Part shown: piece after piece, positions 51,539 to 63,570 of the stretch
Numbering within the stretch: the first letter of the stretch is position 1
Layout: every line of letters starts with the position of its first letter
Source: Aristolochia californica
Lineage: Eukaryota > Streptophyta > Magnoliopsida > Piperales > Aristolochiaceae
Direction of reading: 5' to 3'
Length of the DNA stretch: 64,000 nt
Assembly: GCA_029961685.1 (NCBI GenBank)
Contig: JARWKL010000015.1
Span: 18,350,801 to 18,414,800 of the forward strand
Made by a program: the position numbers and the translations under genes
The notes under the pieces: model-generated
Database searches by the model: none
What the model was told of the DNA's origin: nothing
Seen by the model: only the letters and a program-made list of their open reading frames with translations

Positions 51539-53467
51539 GTGGTGGATGTGCATGCCACAAACAAGTTGAGGATGCAAGTGGCCTAATGATCCAAAATTTT
51601 CTAGGAGTAGAAAAAATTAAATTCTCAAGTTAATGTGTGGTTGGGTATTTACCAGAGCCAAACAACCCACTTTTTGCCTATCCTTAAAAGTCACACATAC
51701 TTTTTAGAATTATCTCTCTCCGCATTTGTACATTTCCATTTTGGATGTTCAAATTTGTTTTTTCAAATCCAAACTTTAGTTTTAACTCTCCCATTTTTCC
51801 TCGTAAACAAAAAAGTTATAAGGCAAATAGATCGCAACAAAATGAAAATTTTAGAGTTCATGTGTGCAAAAAAAATTGAAAACTATAATAAATAGAAAAT
51901 TATTTCACGCACTAAAAATGAACTCCAAAATTCGTGTTTGGGAAATTCCACTAGTACAACCCCCTAATAATAGCTTGGTGGAATTTTATGGGAAAGAGAC
52001 TTCTAACTGATCCAAACATGTTTTAAGTGTGGTGGATGTGAATGCCACAAACATGTTGAGGATACAAGTGGCCTAATGATCCAAAAATTTCGAGTAGAAA
52101 AAATTAAATTCTCAAGTTAACGTGTGGTTGGATATTTACTAGAGAGCGAAACAACCCTCTTTTTGCCAATCCTTAAAAATCACATATACTTTTTGGTATT
52201 ATCTCTCTCAGCTTTTGTTCATTTCCATTTTGGATGTTCAATTTTTTTTTTTTCAAATCCAAACGTGAGTTTTCACTCTCCCATTTTTCCTCGTAAACAA
52301 AAAAGATATAAGGTAAATAGATCGCAGCAAAATAAAAATTTTAGAGTTCATGTGCGCAAAAAAATTTAAAAACTATAATAAATAAAAAATTATTTCACGC
52401 ACTAAAAATGAACTCCAAAAACCATGTTTGGGAAATTTCACTAGTACAACCCCCTAATTATAACTTGGTGGAATTTTATAGGAAAGAGACTTCTAACTGA
52501 TCCTAGCATGTTTTAAGTGTGGTGGATGTGCATGCCACAAACATGTTGAGGATGCAAGTGGCCTAATAATCCAAAAATTTCAAGGAGTAAAAAAAATTAA
52601 ATTGTCAAGTTAACGTGTGGCTGGATATTTACCAAAGCCAAACAACCCACTTTTTGCTTATCCTTAAAAATCGCAGATACTTTTCGGAATTATCTCTCTC
52701 AACATTTGTGCATTTCCAATGTGGATGTTCAAAATTTTTTTTTTTCAGATCCAAACTTGAGTTTTCAGTCTCCCATTTTTCCTCGTAAACAAAAAAGATA
52801 TAAGGCAAATAGATCGCAACAAAATGAAAATTTTAGAGTTCATGTGTGCAAAAAAATATGAAAACTATAATAAATAGAAAATTAATTCACGCACTAAAAA
52901 TGAACTCCAAAATCCATGTTTGGGAAATTCCACTAGTACGTCCCCCTAATAAAATCTTGGAGGAATTTTGTAAGAAAGAGACTTCTAACTAATGCTAATA
53001 TGTTTTAAGTGTGGTGGATGTGCATGCCACAAACATGTTGAGGATGCAAGTGGCCTGATGATCCAAAAATTTCGAGTAGAAAAATTAAATTCTCAAGTTA
53101 ACGTGTGGGTGGATATTTACCAGAGGAAAACAACCCACTTTCTGGAATTATCTCTCTCAGCATTTGTGCATTTCCATTTTGAATGTTCAAAATTTTTTTT
53201 TTTAGATCCAAACTTGTGTTTTCTCGCTCCAATTTTTCCTCGTAAACAAAAAAGATATAAGGCAAATAGATCGCAACAAAATGAAAATTTTAGAGTTCAT
53301 TTGTGTAAAAAAATTTGAAAACTATAATAAATAGAAAATTATTTCACGCACTAAAGATGAACTCCAAAATCCATGTTTTAGAAATTTCACTAGTACAAAC
53401 CCCTAATAATAGCTTGGTGGAATTTTATAGGAAAGAGCCTTCTAAATGATCCTAACATGTTTTAAGT
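51539..53467. repeat. Domain 3 second tandem 4-mer, copy 1 (1,929 bp)
   Basis: Monomers start at 51,539, 52,029, 52,519 and 53,011 (490, 490, 492, 457 bp). Markers in order: CTAGGAGTAG with AAATTTGTTTTTTCA, then AACCCTCTTTTTGCCAATCC, then ACCAAAGCC with TTTTTGCTTATCC, then the 30-bp-deleted variant. Confidence 0.88.
53011..53467. repeat. 457-bp variant monomer in the second 4-mer
   Basis: It reads CCCACTTTCTGGAATTATC, lacking the 30-bp interval. It also has AATTTCGAGTAG, a further small loss in the AAGGAG stretch, and GAGTTCATTTGTGT. Confidence 0.88.
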
Positions 53468-53954
53468 GTGGTGGATGTGCATGCCACAAACATGTTGTGG
53501 ATGCAAGTGGTCTAATGATCCAAAAATTTCTAGGAGTAGAAAAAATTAAATTCTCAAGTTAATGTGTGGTTGGATATTTACCAGAGCCAAACAACCAACT
53601 TTTTGCCTATCCTTAAAAATCACACATACTTTTTAGAATTATCTCTCTCTGCATTTGTGCATTTCCATTTTGGATGTTCAAATTTGTTTTTTCAGATCCA
53701 AACTTGAGTTTTCACTCTCCCATTTTTCCTCGTAAACAAAAAAGATATAAGGAAAATAGATCGCAACAAAATGAAAATTTTAGAATTCATGTGTGCAAAA
53801 AAATTTTAAAAATATAATAAAAAAATTATTTCACGCACTAAAAAGGAATTCCAAAATCTATGTTTGGGAAATTCCACTTGTACAACCCCCTAATAATTGC
53901 TTGGTGGAATTTTATAGGAAAGAGACTTCTAACTGATCCTAACATGTATTAAGT

Positions 53955-54416
53955 GTGGTTGATGTGCATGCCCCAAACATGTTGAGGATGCAAGTGGCCT
54001 AATGATCCAAAAATTTCGAGTAGAAAAAATTAAATTCTCAAGTTAACGTGTGGTTGGATACTTACCAGAGGGCCAAACAACCCTCTTTTTGCCAATCCAT
54101 CTCTCTCAGCATTTGTTCATTTCCATTTTGGATGTTCAATTTTTTTTTTTTCAGATCCGAACTTGAGTTTTCACTCTCCCATTTTTCCTCGTAAACAAAA
54201 AATATATAAGGCAAATAGATCACAACAAAATGAAAATTTGACAATTCATGTGTGCAAAAAAATTTGAAAACTATAATAAATAAAAAATTATTTCACGGAC
54301 TAAAAATGAACTCAAAAAACCATGTTTGGGAAATTCCACTAGTACAACCCCCTAATAATAGCTTGGTGGAATTTTAAAGGAAAGAGACTTCTAACTGATC
54401 CTAGCATGTTTTAAGT
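53955..54416. repeat. 462-bp monomer with a different 28-bp deletion
   Basis: TTTTTGCCAATCC is followed directly by ATCTCTCTCAGC near 54,098. The usual TTAAAAATCACAGATAC and TTTTTGGAATT parts are missing. The right end retains ATCTCTC, so this break differs from the ACTTTTTG-to-ACTTTTTG loss of the 460-bp type. Confidence 0.88.
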
Positions 54417-54909
54417 GTGGTGGATATGCATGCCACAAACATGTTGAGGATGCAAGTGGCCTAATGAATCAAAAATTTCATGGAGTCGAAAAAATGAAAT
54501 TCTCAAGTTAACGTGTGGTTGGATATTTACCAAAGCCAAACAACCCACTTTTTGCTTATCCTTAAAAATCACAGATACATTTTGGAATTATCTTTATCAG
54601 CATTTGTGCATTTCAATTTTGGATGTTCAAATTTTTTTTTTTTTCAGATCTAAACTTGAGTTTTCACTCTGCCATTTTTCCTCGTAAACAAAAAGTTATA
54701 AGGCAAATCGATCGCAAAAAAATGAAAATTTTAGAGGTCATGTGTGCAAAAAAAATTTAAAAACTATAATAAATTGAAAATTATTTCACGCACTAAAAAT
54801 GAACTCCAAAGTCCATCTTAGGGAAATTCCACTAGTACATCCCCCTAATAATAGCTTGGAGGAATTTTATAAGAAAGAGACTTCTAACTGATCCTAACAT
54901 GTTATAAGT

Positions 54910-55366
54910 GTGGTGAATGTGCATGCCACAAACATGTTGAGGATGCAAGTGGCCTAAAGATCCAAAAATTACAAGGAGTAGAAAAAATTAAATTCTCAAC
55001 TTAACGTGTGGTTGGCTATTTACCAAAGCCAAACAACCCACTTTTTGGAATTATCTATGGATTTGTACATTTTCATTTTGGATGTTCAAATTTTTTTTTT
55101 CAGACCCAAACTTGAGGTTTCACTCTCCCATTTTTCCTCGTAAACAAAAAAAAATATAAGGCAAATAGATCGCAACAAAATGAAAATTTTAGAGTTCATG
55201 TGTGCAAAAATATTTGAAAACTATAATAAATAGAAAATTATTTCACGCACTAAAAATGAACTCCATAATCCATGTTTGGGAAATTCCACTAGTACAACGG
55301 CCTAATAATAGCTTGGTTGAATTTTATAGCAAAGAGACTTCTAACTAATCCTAACATGTTTTAAGT
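54910..55366. repeat. 457-bp variant monomer with added loss
   Basis: CCCACTTTTTGGAATTATC shows the 30-bp loss. It is followed by TATGGATTTGTAC, where further bases of CTCTCTAAGGATT are gone. It follows a monomer ending ACATGTTATAAGTGTGG, as do the variants at 44,401 and 57,813. Confidence 0.88.
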
Positions 55367-57812
55367 GTGGTGGATGTGCATGCCACAAACATGTTGAGGA
55401 TGCAAGTGGCCTAATGATCCAAAAATTTCAAGGAGTACAAAATATTAAATTCTCAAGTTAACGTGTGGTTGGGTATTTACGAGAGCCAAACAACTCACTT
55501 TTTGCCTATCCTTAAAAATCACACATACTTTTTTGGAATTATCTCTCTCAGCATTTTTGCATTTCCATTTTCGATCTTCTATTTTTTTTTCTGATCCAAA
55601 CTTGAGTTTTCACTCACCATTTTTTCCTCGTAAACAAAAAAGATATAAGGCAAATAGATCGCAACAAAATGCATATTTTAGAGTTCATGTGGGCAAAAAA
55701 ATTTGAAAACTATAATAAATAGATAATTTTTTCAAGCTCTAAAAATGAACTCCAAAATCCATGTTTGGGAAATTCCACTAGTACAACCCCCTAATAATAG
55801 CTTGGTGGAATTTTTTAGGAAAGAGACTTCGAACTGATCCTAACATGTTTTAAGTGTGGTGGATGTGCATGCCACAACATGTTGAGGATGCAAGTGGCCT
55901 AATGATCCAAAAATTTCAAGGAGTAGAAAAAATTAAATTTTCAAGTTAACATGTGGTTGGATATTACCAAAGCCAAACAACTCAATTTTTGCCTATCCCT
56001 AAAAATCAGAGATACTTTTTGGAATTATCTCTCTAAGCATTTGTGCATTTCCATTTTGGATGTTCAAATTTTTTTTTTCAGATCCAAACTTGAGTTTTCA
56101 CTCTCCCATTTTTCCTCGTAAACAGAAAAGTTATAAGGCAAATAGATCGCGACAAAATGAAAATTTTAGAGTTCAAGTGTGCAAAAAAAATTGAAAACTC
56201 TAATAAATAGAAAATTATTTCACGCACTGAAAATGAACTCCAAAATCCATGTTTGGGAAATTCCACTAGTACAACCCCCTAATAATAGCTTGGTGGAATT
56301 TTATAGGAACGAGACTTCTAACTGATCCTAACATGTTTTAAGTGTGGTGGATGTGCATGCCACAAACATGTTGAGGATGCAAGTGGCCTAATGATCCAAA
56401 AATTTCAAGGACTAGAAAAAATTAAATTCTCAAGTTAAAGTGTGGTAGGAAATTTACCAGAGCCAAACAACCCACTTTTTGCCTATCCTTAAAAATCACA
56501 CATACTATTTAGAATTATCTCTCACAGCATTTCTACATTTCCATTTTGGATGTTCAAATTTGATTTTTCAGATCCAAACTTGAGTTTTCACTCTCCCATT
56601 TTTCCTCGTAAACAAAAAAGATATAAGGCAAATAGATCGCAACAAAATGAAAATTTTAGAGTTCATGTGTGCAAAAAATTTGAAAACTATAATAAATAGA
56701 ATATTATTTAATGCACTAAAAATGAACTCCACAATCTATGTTTGGGAAATTCCACTAGTACAACGCCCAAATAAAAGCTTGGTGGAATTTTATAGGAAAG
56801 AGACTTCTAACTGATCCTAACATGTTTTAAGTTTGCTGGATGTGCATGCCACAAACATGTTGAGGATGCAAGTGGCCTAATGATCCAAAAATTTCAAGGA
56901 GTAGAAAAAATTAAATTCTCAAGTTAGCGTGTGGTTTGATATTTACCAGAGAGCCAAGCAACCCACTTTTTTCCTATCCTTAAAAATCACATATACTTTT
57001 TAGAATTATATCTCACAACATTTGTGTATTTCCATTTTGGATGTTCAAATTTGATTTTTCAGCTCCAAACTTGAGTTTTCACTCTCCATTTTTTCCTCGT
57101 AAACAAAAAAGATATAAGGCAAATAGATCGCAACAAAATGAAAATTTTAGAGTTCATGTGTGCAAAATATATTCAAAACTATAATAAATAGAAAATTATT
57201 TCATGCACTAAAAATGAACTCCAAAATCCATGTTTGGGAAATTCCACAAGTACAACCCCCTAATAATAACTCAGTGGAATTTTATAGGAAAGAGACTTCT
57301 AACTGATCCTAACTTGTTTTAAATGTGGTGGATGTGCATGCCATAAACATGTTGACGATGGAAGTGGCCTAATGATCCAAAAATTTGGAGTAGAAAAAAT
57401 TAATTTCTCAAGTTAACGTGTGGTTGGATATTTACCAGAACCAAACAACCCACTTTTTGCCTTTCCTTAAAAGTCACAAATACATTTTGGAATTATCTCT
57501 CTCAGCATTTGTGCATTTCCATTTTGGATGTTTAAAATTTTTTTTTCAGATCCTAACTTGCGTTCTCACTCTCCCATTTTTCCTCGTAAAAAAAAAAAGA
57601 TATAAGGCAAATAGATCGCGACAAAATAAAAATTTTAGAGTTCATGTGTGCCAAAAAAGTTGAAAACTATAATAAATAGAAAATTATTTCACGCACTAAA
57701 AATGAACACCAAAATCTATCTTTGGGAAATTCCACTAGTACAACACCCTAATAATAGTTTGGTGGAATTTTATAAGAAAGAGACTTCTAACTGATCCTAA
57801 CATGTTATAAGT
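55367..57812. repeat. Domain 3 short monomers, five regular units
   Basis: Monomers start at 55,367, 55,856, 56,344, 56,833 and 57,325 (488-492 bp). The third and fourth share AAATTTGATTTTTCAG and ATCTCACA. The last has TTAATTTCTCAAG, ACATTTTGG and AACTTGCGTTC. It resembles 43,912-44,400 and likewise precedes a 460-bp variant. Confidence 0.85.
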
Positions 57813-58272
57813 GTGGTGGATGTGCATGCCACAAACATGTTGAGGATGCAAGTGGCCTAATGATCCAAAAATATCAAGGAGTAGAAAAAATTAAATTCTC
57901 AAGTTAACGTGTGGTTGGCTATTTACCACAGCCAAACAACCCACTTTTTGGAATTATCTCTCTAAGGATTTGTGCATTTCCATTTTGGATGTTCAAATTT
58001 TTTTTTTAGATCCAAACTGGATTTTTCACGCTCCCATTTTTCCTTGTAAACAAAAAAGATATAAGGCAAATAGATCGCAACAAAATGAGAATTTTAGAGT
58101 TCATGTGTGCAAAAAAAATTTGAAAACTATAATAAATAAAAAGTTATTTCACGCACTAAATATGAACTCGAAAATCCATGTTTGGGAAATTCCACAAGTA
58201 CAACCCCCTAATAATAGATTGGTGGAATTTTATGGGAAAGAGACTTCTAACTGATCCTAAAATGTTTTAATT
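57813..58272. repeat. 460-bp variant monomer, TAAGGATTTGTGC type, 8-mer unit 1
   Basis: CCACTTTTTGGAATTATCTC shows the 30-bp loss, with CTAAGGATTTGTGC after it. CCTTGTAAAC and ATGGGAAAGAG are further private variants shared with 61,700-62,158. Confidence 0.9.
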
Positions 58273-61200
58273 GTGGTGGATGTGCATGCCATAAACATGT
58301 TGAGGATGCAAGTGGCCTAATGATCCAAAAATTTCAAGGAGTTGAAAAAATTAAATTCTAAAGTTCACGTGTGGTTGGATATTTACCAGAGAGCCAAACA
58401 ACCCACTTTTTACCTATCCTTTAAAATGATAGATACTTTTTGGAATTTGCTCTCTCATCATTTGTGCATTTCCATTTTGGTTGTATAAATTTTTTTTTTC
58501 AGATCATAACTTGAGTTTTCACTCTCCCATTTTTCCTCGTTAACAAAAAAGATAGAAGGCAAATAGATCGCAACAAAATGAAAATTTTAGAGTTCATGTG
58601 TGCAAAAAAATTTGAAAACTATAATAAATCTAAAATTATTTCACACACTCAAAATTAACTCCCAAATCCATGTTTTCGGAAATTCCACTAGTACAACCCC
58701 CTAATAATAGGTTGGTGGAATTTTATAGAAAAGAGACTTCTAACTGATCCTAACATGTTTTAAGTGTGGTGGATGTGCATGCCACAAACTAGTTGAGGAT
58801 GCAAGTGGCCTTCCAAAAAATTCAAGGAGTAGAAAAAATTAAATTCTCAAGTTAACGTGTGTTTAGATATTTACCAGAGCCAAACAACCCACTTTTTGCC
58901 GATACTTAAAAATCACAGATACTTTTTGGAATTATCCTTCTCAGCATTTGTGCATTTCCATTTTCAATGTTCCAATTTTTTTTTTCAGATCAAAACTTGA
59001 GTTTTCACTCTCCCATTTTTCCTTGTAAACAAAAAAGATTTAAGGCAAATAGATTGCAACAAAATGAAAATTTTAGAGTTCATGTGTGCAAAAAAAATTG
59101 AAAACTATAATAAATAGAAAATTATTTCACGCAATAAAAATGAACTCCAAAATCCATGTTTGGGAAATTCCACTAGTACAACCCCCTAATAATAGATTGG
59201 TGGAATTTAATAGGAAAGAGACTTCAAACTGATCCTGACATGTTTTAAGTGTGGTGGATGTGCATGCCAAAAACATGTTGATGATGCAAGTGGCCTAATG
59301 ATCAAAAAATTTCAAGGAGTTGAAAAAATTTAATTCTCAAGTTAACGTGTGGTTGGATATTTACCAGAGAGCCAAACAACCCACTTTTTGCCTATCCTTT
59401 AAAATCACATATACTTTTTGGAATTATCTCTCTTAGCAATTGTGCATTTCCATTTTGGTTCAAATTTTTTTTCTGATCCAAACTTTAGTTTTCGCTCTCC
59501 CATTTTTCCTCGTAAACTAAAAAGATATAAAGCAAATAGATCACAACAAAATGAAAATTTTAGAGTTCATATGTGCAAAAAATTTTGAAAACTATAATAA
59601 ATAGAAAATTATTTCACGCACTAAAAATGAACTCCAAAATCCATGTTTGGGAAATTCCACTAGTACAAATCCCTAATAATAGCTTGGTGGAATTTTATAG
59701 GAAAGAGACTTCTAACTGATCCTAACATGTTTTAAGTGTGGTGGATGTGCATGCCACAAACAAGTTGAAGATGCAAGTGGCCTAATGATCCAAAAATTTC
59801 AAGGAGTAGAAAAAATTAAATTCGCAAATTAATGTGTGGTTGGATATTTACCAGAGAGACAAAAAACCCACTTTTTGCCTATCCTTTAAAATCACAGATA
59901 CTTTTTTGAATTACCACTCTCAACATTTGTGCATTTGAATTTTGGATGTTCAAATTTATTTTTTCAGATCCAAACTTGAGTTTTCACTCTCCCATTTTTC
60001 CTCGTAAACAAAAAAGATATAAGGCAAATAGATCACAACAAAATGAAAATTTTAGAGTTCATGTGTGCAAAAAAATTTGAAAACTATAATAAATAGAAAA
60101 TTATTTCACGCACTAAAAATGAAATCCAAAATCCATGTTTGGGAAATTCCACTAGTACAACCCCCTAATAATAGCTTAATGGAATTTTATAGGAAAGAGA
60201 CCCCTAACTGATCCTAACATCTTTTAAGTGTGGTAGATGTGTATGCCACAAACATGTTGAGGATGCAAGTGGCCTAATGATCCAAAATTTTTAAGGAGTT
60301 GAAAAAATTAAATTCTAGAGTTAACGTGTGGTTTGATATTTACCAGAGAGCCAAACAACACACTTTTGGCCTATCCTTAAAAATCACAGATATTTTTTGG
60401 AAATATCTCTCTCAGCATTTGTGCATTTCCATTTTGGTTGCTCAAATATTTTTTTTTTTCAGATCCAAACTTGTGTTTTGACTCTCCCATTTTACCTCGT
60501 AAAAAAAAAAGATATAAGGCAAATAGATCGAAACAAAATAAAAATTTTAGAGTTCATGTGTGAAAATTTTTTTGAAAACTTTATTAAATAGAAAATTATT
60601 TCACGCTCTAAAATGAACTCCAAAATCCATGTTTGGGAAATTCCACTAGTACAACCCCCTAATAATAGCTTGGTGGAATTTTATAGGAAAGAGACTTCTA
60701 ACTGATTGTAACATGTTTTAAGTGTGGTGGATGTGCATGCCACAAACAAGGTTAGGATGCAAGTGGCCTAATGATCCAAAAATTTCGAGTAGAAAAAATT
60801 AAATTCTCAACTTAACGTGTGGTTGGATATTTACGAGAGCCAAACAACCCACTTTTTGCTTATACTTAAAAATCACAGATACTTTTTGGAATTATCTCTC
60901 TCAGGATTTGTGCATGTCCATTTTGGATGTTCAAATTTTTTTTTTCAGATCCAAATTTGAGTTTTCACTCTCCCATTTTTCGTCGTAAACAAAAAAGATA
61001 TAACGCAAATAGAACGCAACAAAATGAAAATTTTAGAGTTCATGAGTGCAAAAAAATTTGAAAATTATAATAAATAAAAAATTTTTCACGAACTAAAAAT
61101 TAACTCCAAATACCATGTTTGGGAAATTCCACTAGTACAACCCACTAATAATAGCTTGGTGGAATTTTATAGGAAAGAGACTTCTAACTGATCCTAACAT

Positions 61201-61699
61201 GTTTTAAGTGTGGTGGATGTGCATGCCACAAACATGTTGAGGATGCAAGAGGCCTAATGAATCAAAAATTTCATGGTGTAGAAAAAATTAAATTCTCAAG
61301 TTTACGTGTGGTTGGATATTTACCAAAGCCAAATAACCCACTTTTTGCTTATCCTTAAAAATCACAGATACTTTTTGGAATTATCTCTCTCAGCATTTGT
61401 GCATTTCCATTTTGGATGTTCAAAATTTTTTTTTCAGATCGAAACTTGAGTTTTCACTCTCCCATTTTTCCACGTAAACAAAAAAGTTATACGGCAAATA
61501 GATCGCAAAAAAATGAAAATTTTAGAGTTCATGTGTGCAAAAAAATTTGAAAACTATACTAAATAGAAAAAATTTTCACGCACTAAAAATGAACTCCAAA
61601 ATCAATGTTTGGGAAATTCCACTTGTACAACCCCCTAATAATAGCTTGGTGGAATTTTACAGGAAAGAGACTTCTAACTGATCCTAGCATGTTTTAAGT
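57813..61699. repeat. 8-mer HOR copy 1 (3,887 bp)
   Basis: Monomer lengths are 460, 493, 485, 487, 492, 494, 486 and 490 bp. Markers: TAAGGATTTGTGC with AAACTGGATTTTTCACGC; GGAATTTGCTCTC with CCATGTTTTCGG; GGCCTTCCAAAA with TTGCCGATAC and AGATTGCAAC; then ACATGTTGATGATGC with CATTTTGGTTCAAA and TTAGTTTTCGCTC. Confidence 0.93.
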
Positions 61700-62158
61700 G
61701 TGGTGGATGTGCATGTCACAAACATGTTGAGGATGCAAGTGGCCTAATGATCCAAAAATTTCAAGGAGTAGAAAATATTAAATTCTCAAGTTAACGTGTG
61801 GTTGGCTATTTACTACAGCCAAACAACCCACTTTTTGGAATTATCTCTCTAAGGATTTGTGCATTTCCATTTTGGATGTTCAAATTTTGTTTTTTAGATC
61901 CAAACTTGATTTTTCACACTCCCATTTTTCCTTGTAAACAAAAAAGATATAAGGCAAATAGATCGTAACAAATTGAGAATTTTAGTGTTCATGTGTGGAA
62001 AAAAATTTGAAAACTATAATAAATAGAAAGTTATTTCACGCACTAAATGAACTCGAAAATCCATGTTTGGGCAATTCCACAAGTACAACCCCCTAATAAT
62101 AAATTTATTGGAATTTTATGGGAAAGAGACTTCTAACTGATCCTAACATGTTTTAAGT
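61700..62158. repeat. 459-bp variant monomer, 8-mer unit 1 of copy 2
   Basis: Carries the ACTTTTTG-flanked 30-bp loss and CTAAGGATTTGTGC. It has one more base lost at the anchor region of its end (GTGGTGGAGTGCATGCC). Confidence 0.9.
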
Positions 62159-63570
62159 GTGGTGGAGTGCATGCCATAAACATGTTGAGGATGCAAGTGG
62201 CCTAATGATCCAAAAATTTCAAGGAGTTGAAAAAATTAAATTCTCAAGTTAACGAGTGGTTGGATATTTACCAGAGAGCCAAACAACCCACTTTTTGCCT
62301 ATCCTTTAAAATCATAGATACTTTTTGGAATTTGCTCTCTCAGCATTTGTGCATTTCCATATTGGTTGTACAAATTTTTTTTTTCAGATCATAACTTGAG
62401 TTTTCACTCTCCCATTTTTCCTCGTAAACAAAAAAGAGAGAAGGCAAATAGATCGCAACAAAATGAAAATTTTAGAGTTCATGTGTGCAAAAAAATTTGA
62501 AAACTATAATAAATTGAAAATTATTTCACACACTAAAAATTAACTCCCAAATCCATGTTTTCGGAAATTCCACTAGTACAACCCCCTAATAATAGGTTGG
62601 TGGAATTTTATAGGAAAGAGACTTCTAACTGATCCTAACATGTTTTAAGTGTGCTGGATGTGCATGCCACAAACTAGTTGAGGATGCAAGTGGCCTTCCA
62701 AAAATTTCAAGGAGTAGAAAAAATTAAATTCTCAAGTTAACGTGTGGTTGGATATTTACCAAAGCCAAACAACCCACTTTTTGCCGATACTTAAAAATCA
62801 CAAATACTTTTTGGAATTATCCTTCTCAGCATTTGTGCATTTCCATTTTCGATGTTCCAATTGTTTTTTTCAGATCAAAACTTGAGTTTTCACTCTCCCA
62901 TTTTTCCTTGTAAACAAAAAAGATATAAGGCAAATAGATTGCAACAAAATGAAAATTTTAGAGTTCATGTGTGCAAAAAAAATTGAAAACTATAATAAAT
63001 AGAAAATTATTTCACGCACTAAAAATGAACTCCAAAATCCATGTTTGGGAAATTCCACTAGTACAACCCCCTAATAATAGATTGGTGGAATTTAATAGGA
63101 AAGAGACTTCTAACTGATCCTGACATGTTTTAAGTGTGGTGGATGTGCATGCCAAAAACATGTTGATGATGCAAGTGGCCTAATGATCTAAAAATTTCAA
63201 GGAGTTAAAAAAATTTAATTCTCAAGTTAACGTGTGGTTGGATATTTACCAGAGAGCCAAACAACCAACTTTTTGCCTATCCTTTAAAATCACAGACACT
63301 TTTTGGAATTATCTCTCTCAGCAATTGTGCATTTCCATTTTGGTTCAAATTTTTTTTTCTGATCCAAACTTTAGTTTTCGCTCTCCCTTTTTTCCTCGTA
63401 AACTAAAAAGATATAAAGCAAATAGATCACAACAAAATGAAAATTTTAGAGTTCATATGGGCAAAAAAATTTGAAAACTATAATAAATAGAAAATTATTT
63501 CACGCACTAAAAATGAACTCCAAAATCCATGTTTGGGAAATTCCACTAGTACAAATCCCTAATAATAGCT
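61700..63570. repeat. 8-mer HOR copy 2, cut by the array edge
   Basis: Monomer lengths 459, 492, 485 and a partial of about 435 bp repeat units 1-4 of copy 1 at an offset of 3,886-3,890 bp. All unit markers agree. The copy ends inside unit 4, after AATCCCTAATAATAGCTT. Confidence 0.93.

Larger units (their letters stand above)
53468..55366. repeat. Domain 3 second tandem 4-mer, copy 2 (1,899 bp)
   Basis: Monomers start at 53,468, 53,955, 54,417 and 54,910 (487, 462, 493, 457 bp). They repeat the four markers of copy 1 in order. The second monomer (53,955-54,416) is shorter through a separate loss of about 28 bp. Confidence 0.88.
1..63570. repeat. AT-rich satellite DNA array, three domains
   Basis: Head-to-tail copies of one related monomer fill the window up to about 63,570. 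Every copy carries the same ordered landmarks: GTGGTGGA, then ATGATCCAAAAATTTC, GGGATATTTACC or TTGGATATTTACC, AACCCACTTTTTGCC, TCAGCATTTGTGCATTTCC, a T-run followed by CAAATCC or CAGATCC, TCACTCTCCCATTTTTC, AACTATAATAAAT, TTTGGGAAATTCCACTAG and GATCCTAACATGTTTTAA. No copy is inverted. Short ORFs reappear at the repeat spacing in both strands and are broken by indels, so no coding role is supported. Monomer length and HOR pattern change twice, at about 13,995 and about 32,025-32,704. All monomer boundaries quoted here use GTGGTGGA as start. Confidence 0.98.
32704..63570. repeat. Satellite domain 3: 490-bp monomers
   Basis: Sixty-three complete monomers and one cut at 63,570. The usual spacing is 485-494 bp. 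Diagnostic differences from domains 1-2 are GCAAGTGGCC for GCAAATGACC, CGTGTGGTTGGATATT for CGTGCGGTGGGATATT, AAAAAAGATATAAGGC, GATCGCAACAAAATG, AACTCCAAAATCCATG, AACCCCCTAATAATAG, and absence of the 190-bp module. Local tandem multimers occur but no single HOR covers the whole domain. Confidence 0.95.

Noticed and set aside
52992..53318. 108-codon ORF with CFKCGGCACHKH, superficially like a zinc-binding motif
   Set aside because: The cysteine and histidine codons come from the conserved GTGGTGGATGTGCATGCCAC stretch. Spacing does not fit a CX2CX4HX4C zinc knuckle, and most sister monomers have a stop in this frame.
34249..63474. Recurrent ORFs in domain 3 with MWLDIYQRAKQPTF-like starts
   Set aside because: Same reasoning. 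Start and stop positions shift with T-run and A-run length changes between monomers, which is non-coding behaviour.
1..63570. CENP-B box or telomere repeats inside the array
   Set aside because: No match to the TTCG....A..CGGG pattern and no tandem TTTAGGG or TTAGGG. Only a single AAACCCTA word occurs, and it lies in the flank.
1..63570. CRISPR-like array, because of regular repeats
   Set aside because: Units are 490-680 bp with no unique spacers; the whole unit repeats.
34656..63570. Inverted satellite blocks
   Set aside because: Every monomer landmark was found in the same orientation; no orientation switch was seen.
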